DNA from: Actinomadura opuntiae
GTDB lineage: Bacteria > Actinomycetota > Actinomycetes > Streptosporangiales > Streptosporangiaceae
Direction of reading: 5' to 3'
NCBI RefSeq assembly: GCF_030283205.1
Contig: NZ_JASNWF010000010.1
Location: 1-64,000, forward strand
DNA: 64,000 nt
In this document: positions 40,620 through 49,019 of the stretch, piece by piece
How the letters are laid out: the number at the start of each line of letters is the position of its first letter
Position numbering within the stretch: the first letter of the stretch is position 1
Notes under the pieces: generated by a model
The model's input: the letters and a program-made list of their open reading frames with translations, nothing else
What the model was told of the DNA's origin: nothing
Database searches by the model: none
Made by a program: the position numbers and the translations under genes

Positions 40620-41909
40620 TCACTCGCGCGAGTGAGACACCGCCTCGTCCCCGCGGAGAAGCCCGTGAACACCGTGCGCGGGAATCGGGACGGGCCTGCG
40701 GGACGGGAGGCGGGCGGTGACGACCAGGCCGCCGCCGGGACGCGGTTCGGCGGTCACCGTCCCGCCGTGCGCGGTCGCGATCGCGCGGACGATCGACAGG
40801 CCGAGCCCGGAGCCGCGGTCCGAGCGCACCCGGTCGTTGCCCAGCCGGCGGAACGGCTCGAAGATCGTCTCGATCTCGTAGCGCGGCACGGCCGGACCGG
40901 TGTTGGCGACCTCCACCTCGGCCCAGCCGTCCCGGCCGCGCGTCGACACCCGCAGCTCGCCGCCGTCGCGGTTGTGCCGGACCGCGTTCTCGACGAGGTT
41001 CTGCACGAGCCGCTCCACCAGCACGGGGTCGCCGGTCGTGGGCGCGGGGCCGAGCCGCCGGTCCGGGGTGACGCCGTGCTCGCGGGCCTCGGCCGCGGCC
41101 TGCTCCAGGACGTGCCCGGCGACGTCCGCCAGGTCCAGCGGGTCGGTGCCGGCCACGGCGTTCTCGGTCCCGGCGAGGGTGAGCAGCCCGTCGATCAGCC
41201 GCTCGTGCCGGGTGTTGACGACCAGCAGCGACTCGCCGAGCCGCTTGACGTCGTCGGTCGCGTCCGGGCGCCGGACCGCCACGTCCACCAGCGTCCGGTT
41301 GATGGCGAGCGGGGTGCGCAGCTCGTGCGAGGCGTTGGCGACGAACCGCCGCTGCCCGTCGAAGGCCCGGGCGAGGCGGCCGAGCATGGTGTCGAAGGCG
41401 TCGGCGAGTTCCTTGACGTCGTCGCGCGGCCCCTCGTAGCCGATCCGCTCGCTGAGGTCGTGGCTGCGCGCCACCCGCCCCGCCGTCTCGGTGATCTTGT
41501 GGACGGGGCGCAGCGCCCGGTCGGCCAGCAGCCAGCCGAACCCGAGCCCGGCCGCGCCGACCAGCCCGAGCGCGATCCCGCCCTGCGTCAGCAGCGCGTT
41601 CAGCGTGTCGTGCTTGTAGTCGCGTTTCGCCCGCACCAGCACGCCCTGCAGCTCCCCCGGCGTCAGTTCCTTGCCGGCGGCGCCGGGCGGGACGGCGCCT
41701 GCGGGGCCCTGCGTGTACACCTGGTCGGCGGGGCCGCCCTCCCGGGAACCGCTGACCTCCATGGGACCGGCCTGTTGCGCGAGGTTGTTCTGCACGAGCA
41801 GGTACGTCAGCCCGAGCAGGACGACCCCGGCGCCCAGGAAGAGGCCGGTGTACAGCAGGGTGAGGCGCATCCGGATGGTGGGGCGGACGCGTTCGGCGAG
41901 GCGCTTCAC
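40620..41909 (-). CDS. OmpR-associated sensor histidine kinase
   Basis: 429 residues from GTG 41909, which overlaps the regulator stop (GTGA). Two membrane segments (MRLTLLYTGLFLGAGVVLLG and IALGLVGAAGLGFGWLLAD) flank a 75-residue outside loop. HAMP, then the H-box RRFVANASHELRTPLAINR, N-box (LVQNLVENAVRHN) and G-boxes (SDRGSGLGLSIV). Co-translated with the OmpR-type regulator and followed 34 bases later by the second kinase gene. Probable control of the divergent ABC efflux operon. Confidence 0.93.
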   Translation of the reverse strand: MKRLAERVRPTIRMRLTLLYTGLFLGAGVVLLGLTYLLVQNNLAQQAGPMEVSGSREGGPADQVYTQGPAGAVPPGAAGKELTPGELQGVLVRAKRDYKHDTLNALLTQGGIALGLVGAAGLGFGWLLADRALRPVHKITETAGRVARSHDLSERIGYEGPRDDVKELADAFDTMLGRLARAFDGQRRFVANASHELRTPLAINRTLVDVAVRRPDATDDVKRLGESLLVVNTRHERLIDGLLTLAGTENAVAGTDPLDLADVAGHVLEQAAAEAREHGVTPDRRLGPAPTTGDPVLVERLVQNLVENAVRHNRDGGELRVSTRGRDGWAEVEVANTGPAVPRYEIETIFEPFRRLGNDRVRSDRGSGLGLSIVRAIATAHGGTVTAEPRPGGGLVVTARLPSRRPVPIPAHGVHGLLRGDEAVSHSRE

Positions 41910-42562
41910 GGGATCCGGTACCCCGCTCCCGGGACGGTCTCGATGACCTGCGGTTCACCGAGTTTGCGGCGCAGCTTCATCAGCGTCACCCGGACGGTGT
42001 TGGTGAACGGGTCGGTGTGCTCGTCCCACACCTTCTCCAGCAGCCGCTCGGCCGACACGATCGTCCCGTCCGCGCGCATCAGCTCGGCGAGCAGCCCGAA
42101 CTCCTTGCGCGCGAGCCGCACGTAGCGGCCGTCCCGCACGACCTCCTGGCGGGACGGGTCGAGCCGGATGCCCGCGCGTTCCAGCGCGGGCGGCGCCGCC
42201 GGGCGGGCCCGCCGGCCCAGCGCCAGGATCCGCGCGACCAGCTCCTCGAACGCGAACGGCTTGGTCAGGTAGTCGTCGGCGCCGATCCGCAGGCCGTCGA
42301 CGCGCGCCGGGACCGCCGCCGCGGCGGTCAGCATGAGCACCCGTACCAGCGCACCCGACTCCACCACCGCGCGGCACACGTCGTCGCCGTGCACCACGGG
42401 CAGGTCCCGGTCCAGGACGAGGACGTCGTAGTCGTTGACGCCGAGCCGCTCCAGCGCCGCGTCCCCGTCGTACACCACGTCCACCGCCAGCGCCTCGGCC
42501 CGCAGGCCCTCGGCGATCGAGTCGGCGAGCATCCGCTCGTCCTCGGCGACCAATACGCGCAC
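41906..42562 (-). CDS. OmpR/PhoB-type response regulator
   Basis: 218 residues from GTG 42562 with GGAGGA upstream. Receiver domain: VRVLVAEDERMLADSIAEGL, phospho-Asp in VLVLDRDLPVVHG, and DDYLTKPFAFEELVAR. Winged-helix output: LARKEFGLLAELMRADGTIV, WDEHTDPFTNTVRVTLMKLR. Divergent from the lipoprotein/adaptor/ABC operon, with a four-half-site element between them that matches the 11-bp spacing used by this family. Confidence 0.93.
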   Translation of the reverse strand: MRVLVAEDERMLADSIAEGLRAEALAVDVVYDGDAALERLGVNDYDVLVLDRDLPVVHGDDVCRAVVESGALVRVLMLTAAAAVPARVDGLRIGADDYLTKPFAFEELVARILALGRRARPAAPPALERAGIRLDPSRQEVVRDGRYVRLARKEFGLLAELMRADGTIVSAERLLEKVWDEHTDPFTNTVRVTLMKLRRKLGEPQVIETVPGAGYRIP

Positions 42563-42617
42563 CGTGCCGTCCTCCGCCTCGCCCTGACCGTCCGGCGCCC
42601 AGACTCCGGCATCGGGC

Positions 42618-42657
42618 GTAACGCCGGCATAACGAGTTCCGGTTACGGCGGGGTTAC
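42618..42657. promoter_or_regulatory. Probable OmpR-type operator, two facing pairs of half-sites
   Basis: GTAAC-N6-ATAAC (42618-42633) faces GTTAC-N6-GTTAC (42642-42657). Each pair has an 11-bp repeat, the classic OmpR/PhoB spacing, and the two pairs are near reverse complements. It lies in the 163-bp region between the divergent regulator and efflux operon. Confidence 0.7.
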
Positions 42658-42725
42658 CGGCCGCCCGCTGGACTTTGCGCACGCGGCCGGCGTCCGTCCG
42701 GCGGCGACCATGAGGAGACCGACCG

Positions 42726-43262
42726 ATGAGACGACAGACGTTCGCGGCGCTGGCCCTGGCGCCCGCGCTCGTGCTCGGCCTGCAGGCGTGCGGCGGCGGT
42801 TCCGGCGGCGGGACCGGCACCGGCAAGGCCGCGAGCGACGAGGCGAAGATGCGCAAGTTCGCCCAGTGCATGCGCGACAACGGCGTGGACATGCAGGACC
42901 CGAAGGACGGCAGGGTCGAGATCAGGTCCAGCGCGCAGCCCACCGCGCGCGGCGGCCCGCAGCGCACCGACCCGAAGATCGAGGCGGCGCAGAAGAAGTG
43001 CGCGCACCTCATGCCGAACGGCGGCAAACCGCGCAAGCCCTCCACGCAGGAGCTGGCCAGGATGCGCGCGTACTCCAAGTGCATGCGCGACCACGGCATC
43101 ACCGCTTTCCCCGACCCGAGCTCGGACGGCGGCATCCAGATCAACGCGGGCCCCGGCACGGGGATCGACCCGGAGAGCCAGACCTTCAAGGCCGCCGACC
43201 AGGCCTGCAAGAAGTACCAGCCGGGCCGCGGGCCCCGCGAGTCCGGCGGAGGCGGCAGGTGA
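42726..43262 (+). CDS. Lipoprotein with two CMRxxG repeats
   Basis: 178 residues. Signal peptide with lipobox LVLGLQAC, Gly/Ser-rich linker, then two related segments, each with a CMRD(N/H)G motif: MRKFAQCMRDNGVDMQDP and MRAYSKCMRDHGITAFPDP, plus a Cys further on in each (KKCAHLMP, QACKKYQP). I do not know a tested function. This type is often encoded ahead of a PG-binding adaptor and MacB-type ABC genes, as here, so it is probably an outer-face accessory of the exporter. ATG with GAGGAG upstream. Confidence 0.85.
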   Translation: MRRQTFAALALAPALVLGLQACGGGSGGGTGTGKAASDEAKMRKFAQCMRDNGVDMQDPKDGRVEIRSSAQPTARGGPQRTDPKIEAAQKKCAHLMPNGGKPRKPSTQELARMRAYSKCMRDHGITAFPDPSSDGGIQINAGPGTGIDPESQTFKAADQACKKYQPGRGPRESGGGGR

Positions 43263-44302
43263 ATCGCAGGCGCACGGCCGTGCTGGGCGCGGCGGGCGTG
43301 GTGGTCGCCGGCGGCGCCGGCCTCGCCACCGCCGGCCTCGGCGGCGGCAGCGGCCCGTCGGCCGAGCACAGCACGCTGCCGCCCGCAACCGCGACGGTCG
43401 AGCGGACGACGCTCGTCGAGACCCAGAAGGTGGACGGGACGCTCGGCTACGGCACGTCCCGCTCGATATCCGCTTCAGGCCGCGGAACGCTGACCTGGCT
43501 GGCGGGCGAAGGGGCCGTGGTGACGCGCGGGCAGCCGGTCTACCGGGTCGACAACAAGCCCGTACCGCTGCTGTACGGCAAGCTGCCCCTTTACCGGACC
43601 CTCTCCGACGGGACGGAGGGAACCGACGTCCTGCAGTTCGAGAAGAACCTCGCCGCGCTCGGCTACACCGGGTTCACCGTCGACAAGGAGTACAGCTCCG
43701 CGACCGCCGCGGCCGTCAAGCGCTGGCAGGACGACCTCGGCGTGGACGAGACCGGCACGGTCGCGCCCGGGTCCGCGGTCGTCGCGTCCGGCCGGATCCG
43801 CGTCGCCGACCACAAGGCGCAGGTCGGCGACAAGCTCGGCGGGCCGGTGCTCACCTACACCGGCACCACCCGGGTGGTGGGCGTCGAGCTGGACGTGAAG
43901 TACCAGCGGCTGGCCAAGAAGGGCGCCCAGGTCGAGGTGGTGCTGCCCGACGACACCACGACGAGGGGCACGATCACCTCGGTCGGCAAGGTCGCCACCC
44001 AGGGGCAGGGCGACGACCCGGCCACCGTCCACCTCACCGTCGCCGTCCAGAGCCGGCGCTCGCTCGGCTCCTACGACAAGGCGCCCGTCAGCGTGGACCT
44101 CATCGCCGGCCGGCATCCGAACGTGCTGGCCGTGCCGGTCGCGGCGCTGCTGGCGCAGGGCGACGGCGGGTACGCGGTGCAGGTCGTCCAGAACGGGGCC
44201 GTCCGCACCGTCGCGGTGGAGACCGGCGTGTTCACCGACGGCAAGGTCGAGGTCTCCGGATCCGGCCTGTCGGAGGGCATGAAGGTCGGGGTGCCCGCAT
44301 GA
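43259..44302 (+). CDS. Periplasmic adaptor / membrane fusion protein with peptidoglycan-binding domain
   Basis: 347 residues from GTG 43259, overlapping the previous stop (GTGA). N-terminal membrane segment (TAVLGAAGVVVAGGAGLATA), an HlyD-like barrel-sandwich start (VERTTLVETQKVDGTLGYG), an inserted PG_binding_1 domain (DVLQFEKNLAALGYTGF, AAAVKRWQDDLG), then beta-barrel strands and YAVQVVQNGAVRTVAVETG. Links the MacB-type ABC transporter encoded next to it with the cell wall. Confidence 0.9.
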   Translation: MNRRRTAVLGAAGVVVAGGAGLATAGLGGGSGPSAEHSTLPPATATVERTTLVETQKVDGTLGYGTSRSISASGRGTLTWLAGEGAVVTRGQPVYRVDNKPVPLLYGKLPLYRTLSDGTEGTDVLQFEKNLAALGYTGFTVDKEYSSATAAAVKRWQDDLGVDETGTVAPGSAVVASGRIRVADHKAQVGDKLGGPVLTYTGTTRVVGVELDVKYQRLAKKGAQVEVVLPDDTTTRGTITSVGKVATQGQGDDPATVHLTVAVQSRRSLGSYDKAPVSVDLIAGRHPNVLAVPVAALLAQGDGGYAVQVVQNGAVRTVAVETGVFTDGKVEVSGSGLSEGMKVGVPA

Positions 44303-44988
44303 CGGCGGTCGTCGAGCTGCGCGAGGTCACCAAGAGCTATCCGGGCGGCGTCACCGCGCTGGACGCGGTGTCGGTCACCGTGCAGGCGGGCGAGCTGCTG
44401 GCGATCGTGGGCCCGTCCGGCTCCGGCAAGTCGACGATGCTGCACCTGCTGGGCACCCTCGACCGGCCCAGCGCCGGGGCGGTGCTCGTGGAGGGCCGGG
44501 ACGCGTCCGCGATGAGCGACCGCCGCCTGTCGGCGCTGCGCGCCCGCCGCATCGGCTTCGTGTTCCAGCAGTTCCACCTCGCCGCCGGGGTCAGCGCGCT
44601 GGACAACGTCGCCGACGGCCTGCTGTACGGGGGCGTGCCGCTCGCGCAGCGGCGCCGCAGGGCGCGCCGGGCGCTGGAGCGCGTCGGCCTCGGGCACCGC
44701 CTCGACCACCGGCCGCACCAGCTGTCCGGGGGCGAGAAGCAGCGGGTGGCGATCGCCCGCGCCGTCGTCGGGGAACCGGCGCTGCTGCTGGCCGACGAGC
44801 CGACCGGCGCGCTGGACTCCGCGTCCGGCGCCGGCGTGCTCGACCTGCTGCGCGAGCTGGCCGGCGCCGGCACCACCGTCGTCCTGATCACCCACGACCG
44901 CGACATCGCCGCGTCGATGCCCCGCCAGGTCCGGATGCGCGACGGCCGGATCGTGCACGACGACGCCGGACTGGAGGCCGCGCGATGA
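44299..44988 (+). CDS. ABC transporter ATPase (MacB/LolD type)
   Basis: 229 residues. Walker A GPSGSGKST, Q-loop FVFQQFHLAAGVSALDNV, signature LSGGEKQRVAIARAVV, Walker B LLLADEPTGALD, H-loop VLITHDRDIA. Drives the FtsX-like permease of the next gene. ATG overlaps the adaptor stop (ATGA) and its own stop overlaps the permease start, so all three are co-translated. Confidence 0.95.
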   Translation: MTAVVELREVTKSYPGGVTALDAVSVTVQAGELLAIVGPSGSGKSTMLHLLGTLDRPSAGAVLVEGRDASAMSDRRLSALRARRIGFVFQQFHLAAGVSALDNVADGLLYGGVPLAQRRRRARRALERVGLGHRLDHRPHQLSGGEKQRVAIARAVVGEPALLLADEPTGALDSASGAGVLDLLRELAGAGTTVVLITHDRDIAASMPRQVRMRDGRIVHDDAGLEAAR

Positions 44989-46202
44989 CCCTCACCGCAC
45001 CGCCGCCGCGGGGCGGCGACGTCCCGGCGCGGCTCGGCCCGTCCGACGTCGTGCGCGTCGGCGCCGCCGGGCTGCGCGCCCGCCCCCTGCGGGTGTTCCT
45101 GTCCGCCCTCGGCATCGCGATCGGCATCGCCGCCATGATCGCCGTGGTCGGGATCTCCACCTCCAGCCGCGCCCAGCTCCAGGCCACCCTGGACAAGCTC
45201 GGCACCAACCTGCTGACCGTCGCCCCCGGCAAGGACCTGTTCGGCGCCGACAGCGAGCTGCCCGAGCAGGCGACCGGCATGGTCGGGCGGATGACCGACG
45301 TCGAATCGGCGTCCGCCACCGGCAAACTGGAGGACACCGACGTCTACCGCAACGACCACATCCCCGAGGGCGAGACCGGCGGCATCTCCGTGCTCGCCGC
45401 CCGCCTCGACCTGCCCCGCACCGTCGGCCTCACGATGGCAGCCGGGACCTGGCTGAACGCCGGCACCGCCCGCTACCCGGCGGTCGTCCTCGGCTCGGAG
45501 GCCGCGACGGCGCTCGGCGTCTCCACCGTCAACGTCCAGGTCTGGCTCGGCTCGCAGTGGTTCACCGTCGTCGGGATCCTCGACCCCAACCAGCTCGCCC
45601 CCGAACTGGACAACGCCGCCCTCGTCGGCTGGGACGCCGCTGCGACCCACCTCGGCTTCGACGGGCACCCCACCACCGTCTACGCCCGCGCCCGCAAGGA
45701 CGCGGTGGAGCGGGCCCGGACCCTGCTGGCCGCCACCGCCGACCCCGAATCGCCCACCGAGGTCGAGGTCAGCCGCCCGTCCGACGCGCTCGCCGCCGAG
45801 AACGCCACCGACAAGACGTTCACCGCGCTGCTGCTCGGCCTCGGCGGCGTCGCCCTGCTGGTCGGCGGCGTCGGCGTCGCCAACACCATGGTGATCTCCG
45901 TGCTGGAGCGCCGCGCCGAGATCGGCCTGCGCCGCTCCCTGGGCGCCACCCGCGGCCAGATCCGGCTCCAGTTCCTCACCGAGTCCCAGCTGCTCGCCGG
46001 CCTCGGGGGCGTCGGCGGCGTCGGCCTCGGCATCGCCGTCACCGCCGTGTTCGCGGCGACGCAGGGATGGCCGACGGTCGTTCCGGTCTGGGCGATGGGG
46101 GGCGGAGTACTCGCCACCCTCCTCATCGGCGCCGTCGCCGGCCTCTACCCGGCGATCCGCGCCGCCCGCTTGGCCCCCACCGAGGCTCTGGGGGCCGTCT
46201 AG
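44985..46202 (+). CDS. ABC transporter permease (MacB/FtsX type)
   Basis: 405 residues. One N-terminal membrane segment (VFLSALGIAIGIAAMIAVVG), a large outside MacB_PCD domain (about 50-280), and three C-terminal segments with NTMVISVLERRAEIGLRRSLGATRGQI, the FtsX coupling motif. With its ATPase and adaptor it forms a mechanotransmission exporter for peptides, drugs or lipids. Last gene of the operon, followed by two long hairpins. Confidence 0.93.
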   Translation: MTLTAPPPRGGDVPARLGPSDVVRVGAAGLRARPLRVFLSALGIAIGIAAMIAVVGISTSSRAQLQATLDKLGTNLLTVAPGKDLFGADSELPEQATGMVGRMTDVESASATGKLEDTDVYRNDHIPEGETGGISVLAARLDLPRTVGLTMAAGTWLNAGTARYPAVVLGSEAATALGVSTVNVQVWLGSQWFTVVGILDPNQLAPELDNAALVGWDAAATHLGFDGHPTTVYARARKDAVERARTLLAATADPESPTEVEVSRPSDALAAENATDKTFTALLLGLGGVALLVGGVGVANTMVISVLERRAEIGLRRSLGATRGQIRLQFLTESQLLAGLGGVGGVGLGIAVTAVFAATQGWPTVVPVWAMGGGVLATLLIGAVAGLYPAIRAARLAPTEALGAV

Positions 46203-46245
46203 CTGTGTTTGCCCAGGGGGGCGAACCCCTGGAACCCCCGTCAAC

Positions 46246-46301
46246 GGTCGAGAGGCTGTTTCCCGCTCCGCTGGCGCTCCGCGGGAAACAGCCTCTCGAC
46301 C
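46246..46301. terminator. Large bidirectional terminator hairpin, 21-bp perfect arms
   Basis: Arm 46246-46266 (GGTCGAGAGGCTGTTTCCCGC) is exactly mirrored by 46281-46301, loop of 14 bases. It separates the convergent ABC permease and xylA genes. A second hairpin with CGGGCGGGC / GCCCGCCCG arms follows at 46304-46351. Confidence 0.85.
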
Positions 46302-46303
46302 GG

Positions 46304-46351
46304 CGGGCGGGCCCGCTCCGCTCGCTGGCGCCCGCTCCGCGTGCCCGCCCG
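46304..46351. terminator. Second hairpin before xylA end
   Basis: Arms CGGGCGGGC (46304-46312) and GCCCGCCCG (46343-46351) around a loop made of repeated GCTCCGC / TGGCGCC words that also occur in the loop of the first hairpin. Repeat-family character. Confidence 0.55.
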
Positions 46352-46373
46352 TGGGGCGTCTGGGGGTGTTGCT

Positions 46374-47531
46374 TTATCGCACGCCGTAGAGGTGTTCCAG
46401 GGCCAGTTGGTCGAGGCGTTCGAAGGCGGCGCCGCGGGTGGCGAGGGCCTCGATGTCGGGGGAGGCGTCGCGGACGGAGCGCCAGTCCTCGCCCTCGGCG
46501 AGGGTCGGGACGGCCAGCTCGTCGAGCTTGGCGTCACGCAGGGCGTCCTGCACCTCGGGGTCGGCGCGGAAGGCGCGGGCCTTCTCGCGCAGGATCAGCC
46601 AGTTGCGCATGCAGGCCTTCGCCGACTCCCAGACGCCCTCGTCGTCCTCGGTGCGCGGCGGCTTGAAGTCGAAGTGGATCGGGCCGTCGTAGTCGGACTG
46701 CTCGATGAGGTCGACGACCCAGAACGCGCCGCGCGCGTTGCCCGCGCCGAAGCGCAGGTCCTGGTCGTAGCGGGGGCCGTGCTGGCCGTTCAGGTCGATG
46801 TGGAACAGCTTGCCCTGCCACAGCGCCTGCGCGAGGCCGTGCGCGTAGTTGAGGCCCGCCATCTCCTCGTGGCCGACCTCGGGGTTGAGGCCGACGTTCT
46901 CGGAGCGTTCGAGGGTCTGGATGAACGCGAGGGCGTGGCCGATCGTGGGCAGCAGGATGTCGCCGCGCGGCTCGTTCGGCTTGGGCTCGATGGCGAAGCG
47001 CAGGTCGTAGCCCTGGTCGGCGACGTAGTCGCCGAGGACGTCGAACGCCTCTTTGTAGCGGTCCAAGGCGGCGCGGACGTCCTTGGCGGCGCCCGACTCG
47101 GCGCCCTCGCGGCCGCCCCAGCACACGTAGGTCTTCGCGCCGAGCTCGGCGGCGAGGTCGAGGTTGTCCATCACCTTGCGCAGCGCGAACCGGCGGACGT
47201 CGCGGTCGTTGGAGGTGAACGCGCCGTCCTTGAAGATCGGGTGGGAGAACAGGTTGGTGGTCGCGGTGGTGACGACCAGGCCCGTCTCGTCGAGCGCCTT
47301 CCTGAACGCGTCGATCTTCTCCTGGCGCTCGGCGGGGGAGGCGTCGAAGTCGAAGACGTCGTTGTCGTGGAAGTTGACGCCGTGGGCGCCGATCTCGGCG
47401 AGCTTGCGGACGGCGCGGTCGGCGGGCATCGGCGGCCGGGTGCCGGGGCCGAAGACGTCGACGCCCTGCCAGCCGACCGTCCAGATGCCGAACGAGAACC
47501 GGTCCTCCGGTACGGGCGTGTAGTCGCTCAT
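46374..47531 (-). CDS. xylA: Xylose isomerase
   Basis: 385 residues, the short actinomycete class. TIM barrel with catalytic His in GVNFHDNDVFDFD, FAIEPKPNEPRGD (metal Glu and Lys), NPEVGHEEMAG (Glu/His) and LFHIDLNGQHG and DFKPPR (Asp ligands). Converts D-xylose to D-xylulose. Starts 11 bases after the xylB stop with GAGAGGAAG upstream, so xylB-xylA is one operon facing away from the ROK regulator. Confidence 0.97.
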   Translation of the reverse strand: MSDYTPVPEDRFSFGIWTVGWQGVDVFGPGTRPPMPADRAVRKLAEIGAHGVNFHDNDVFDFDASPAERQEKIDAFRKALDETGLVVTTATTNLFSHPIFKDGAFTSNDRDVRRFALRKVMDNLDLAAELGAKTYVCWGGREGAESGAAKDVRAALDRYKEAFDVLGDYVADQGYDLRFAIEPKPNEPRGDILLPTIGHALAFIQTLERSENVGLNPEVGHEEMAGLNYAHGLAQALWQGKLFHIDLNGQHGPRYDQDLRFGAGNARGAFWVVDLIEQSDYDGPIHFDFKPPRTEDDEGVWESAKACMRNWLILREKARAFRADPEVQDALRDAKLDELAVPTLAEGEDWRSVRDASPDIEALATRGAAFERLDQLALEHLYGVR

Positions 47532-47542
47532 GGGTCTTCCTC

Positions 47543-48931
47543 TCAGATCTGCGGGGCGGCGTCGCGCAGCGCGGCGTAGCGCGCGCGGACCGGCTCCGCG
47601 TCCGCCGCGCGGTCGGTGGTGTGCTCGGTGGCGGGCGGTGCGGGCCAGCGCGGTGGCTCCGGCGTCCCGGCCAGCGCCCAGGCCGCCTGGCGGGCGGCGC
47701 CGACCGCGACGTACTCGGCGGGCTCCGGCACGGTGACCGGCGTACCCAGGATCGCGGGGGCGAGCGCGCGGACGGCGTCCGAGCGGGCGCCGCCGCCGAT
47801 GAGCAGCGTGCGGCGGGGCGTGACGCCCTGCGCGGCGAGGTGGCCGACGGCGTCGGCGAGCGAGCACAGCAGCGCCTCCACCGCCGCCCGCGCGATGTTC
47901 TCGCGGGTGGCGTTCGCCGTGGTCAGGCCCGCGAGGACGCCGGTCGCGTCGGGACGGTCCGGGGTGCGCTCGCCGTCGAGGTAGGGCAGCAGCGTCAGCC
48001 CGCCCGCGCCCGGCTCGGCGGCGAGCGCGAGCGCCGACAGCTCGTCCAGGCTCGCGCCGGTCATGGACGCGGCGGCCGTCAGGATCCGGGCCGCGTTCAG
48101 AGTGCAGACGAGGGGCAGGAACCGGCCGGTCGCGTCGGCGAACCCGGCCACCAGGCCGGACGGGTCGGCGGCGGGCGTGTCCGCGACCGCGAACGCGGTC
48201 CCGGACGTGCCGATCGACACCACGACGTCGCCGGGCTCCAGCCCGAGGCCGAGCGCGGCGCCCATGTTGTCGCCGGTGCCCGGTCCGAGCGCCGCGCCCC
48301 AGGACGTCTCGCCGACCGCCTCGCCGGGCCCGGCGACGCGCGGCGGCTCGGCGTCGTGGCCGAGCGCGGCGCGCAGCAGGTCGGGCAGGTAGGCGCCGGC
48401 GGCGGGGGACCAGTAGCCGGTGCCGGACGCGTCGCCCCGGTCGGTGACCGGTTCGCTCGCGCCGAGCCGCCACGTCAGCCAGTCGTGCGGCAGCATCACC
48501 CGCTCGGTGCGGCGGGCGTTGTCCGGCTCGTGCTCGGCCATCCAGCGCAGCTTGCCGACGGTGAACGAGGCGAGCGGCACGCTGCCGGTCCGCTCCGCCC
48601 ACGCCTGCGGTCCGCCGAACTCGGCGACCAGCGCGCGGGCCTGCGGCGCCGAGCGGGTGTCGTTCCACAGCAGCGCGGGCCGCACGACCTCGCCGGCGCC
48701 GTCGAGCGCGACCATGCCGTGCTGCTGCGCCGCGACGGCGACCGCGTCGGCGCGTTCCAGCAGGTCGCGGACCTGCGACAGCGCGTCCCACCAGTGCCGG
48801 GGGTGGCATTCGGTGCCGTCCGGGTGCGGCGCCGACGCCTGCGCGACCACGGCGCCGTCCGCGGCGCGGCACAGCACGACCTTCGTCGACTGCGTCGACG
48901 AGTCGACGCCCGCCACCAGGCTCTCCGTCAT
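47543..48931 (-). CDS. xylB: Xylulokinase
   Basis: 462 residues, FGGY kinase. N-terminal GVDSSTQSTKVVL (ATP phosphate loop region) and HPRHWWDAL, middle MLPHDWLTWRLGA, TDRGDASGTGYWSP (substrate site) and VVSIGTSGTAFAV, and C-terminal TLLIGGGARSDAVRALAPAI. Phosphorylates xylulose to xylulose-5-phosphate. First gene of the operon with xylA. The AAAGAGGG ribosome site overlaps the TCTTT-CGT-AAAGA dyad upstream. Confidence 0.95.
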   Translation of the reverse strand: MTESLVAGVDSSTQSTKVVLCRAADGAVVAQASAPHPDGTECHPRHWWDALSQVRDLLERADAVAVAAQQHGMVALDGAGEVVRPALLWNDTRSAPQARALVAEFGGPQAWAERTGSVPLASFTVGKLRWMAEHEPDNARRTERVMLPHDWLTWRLGASEPVTDRGDASGTGYWSPAAGAYLPDLLRAALGHDAEPPRVAGPGEAVGETSWGAALGPGTGDNMGAALGLGLEPGDVVVSIGTSGTAFAVADTPAADPSGLVAGFADATGRFLPLVCTLNAARILTAAASMTGASLDELSALALAAEPGAGGLTLLPYLDGERTPDRPDATGVLAGLTTANATRENIARAAVEALLCSLADAVGHLAAQGVTPRRTLLIGGGARSDAVRALAPAILGTPVTVPEPAEYVAVGAARQAAWALAGTPEPPRWPAPPATEHTTDRAADAEPVRARYAALRDAAPQI

Positions 48932-49019
48932 CCGCCCTCTTTCGTAAAGACTCTGGACTAATTAACGTAGCAGATGGTCTCCGCCCTGCCCAGAGAGCGG
49001 ATTGAATTAGGGTTGATCC
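48932..49019. promoter_or_regulatory. xylBA / ROK regulator divergent promoter region
   Basis: 88 AT-rich bases. Contains TCTTT-CGT-AAAGA (48938-48950), GGACTAATTAACG near 48955 and GAATTAGGG near 49003, the likely -10/operator parts for both directions. ROK-type XylR proteins bind AT-rich TTAGT/ACTAA sites; ACTAATTA here is a candidate half. Exact promoter boxes not assigned. Confidence 0.55.
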
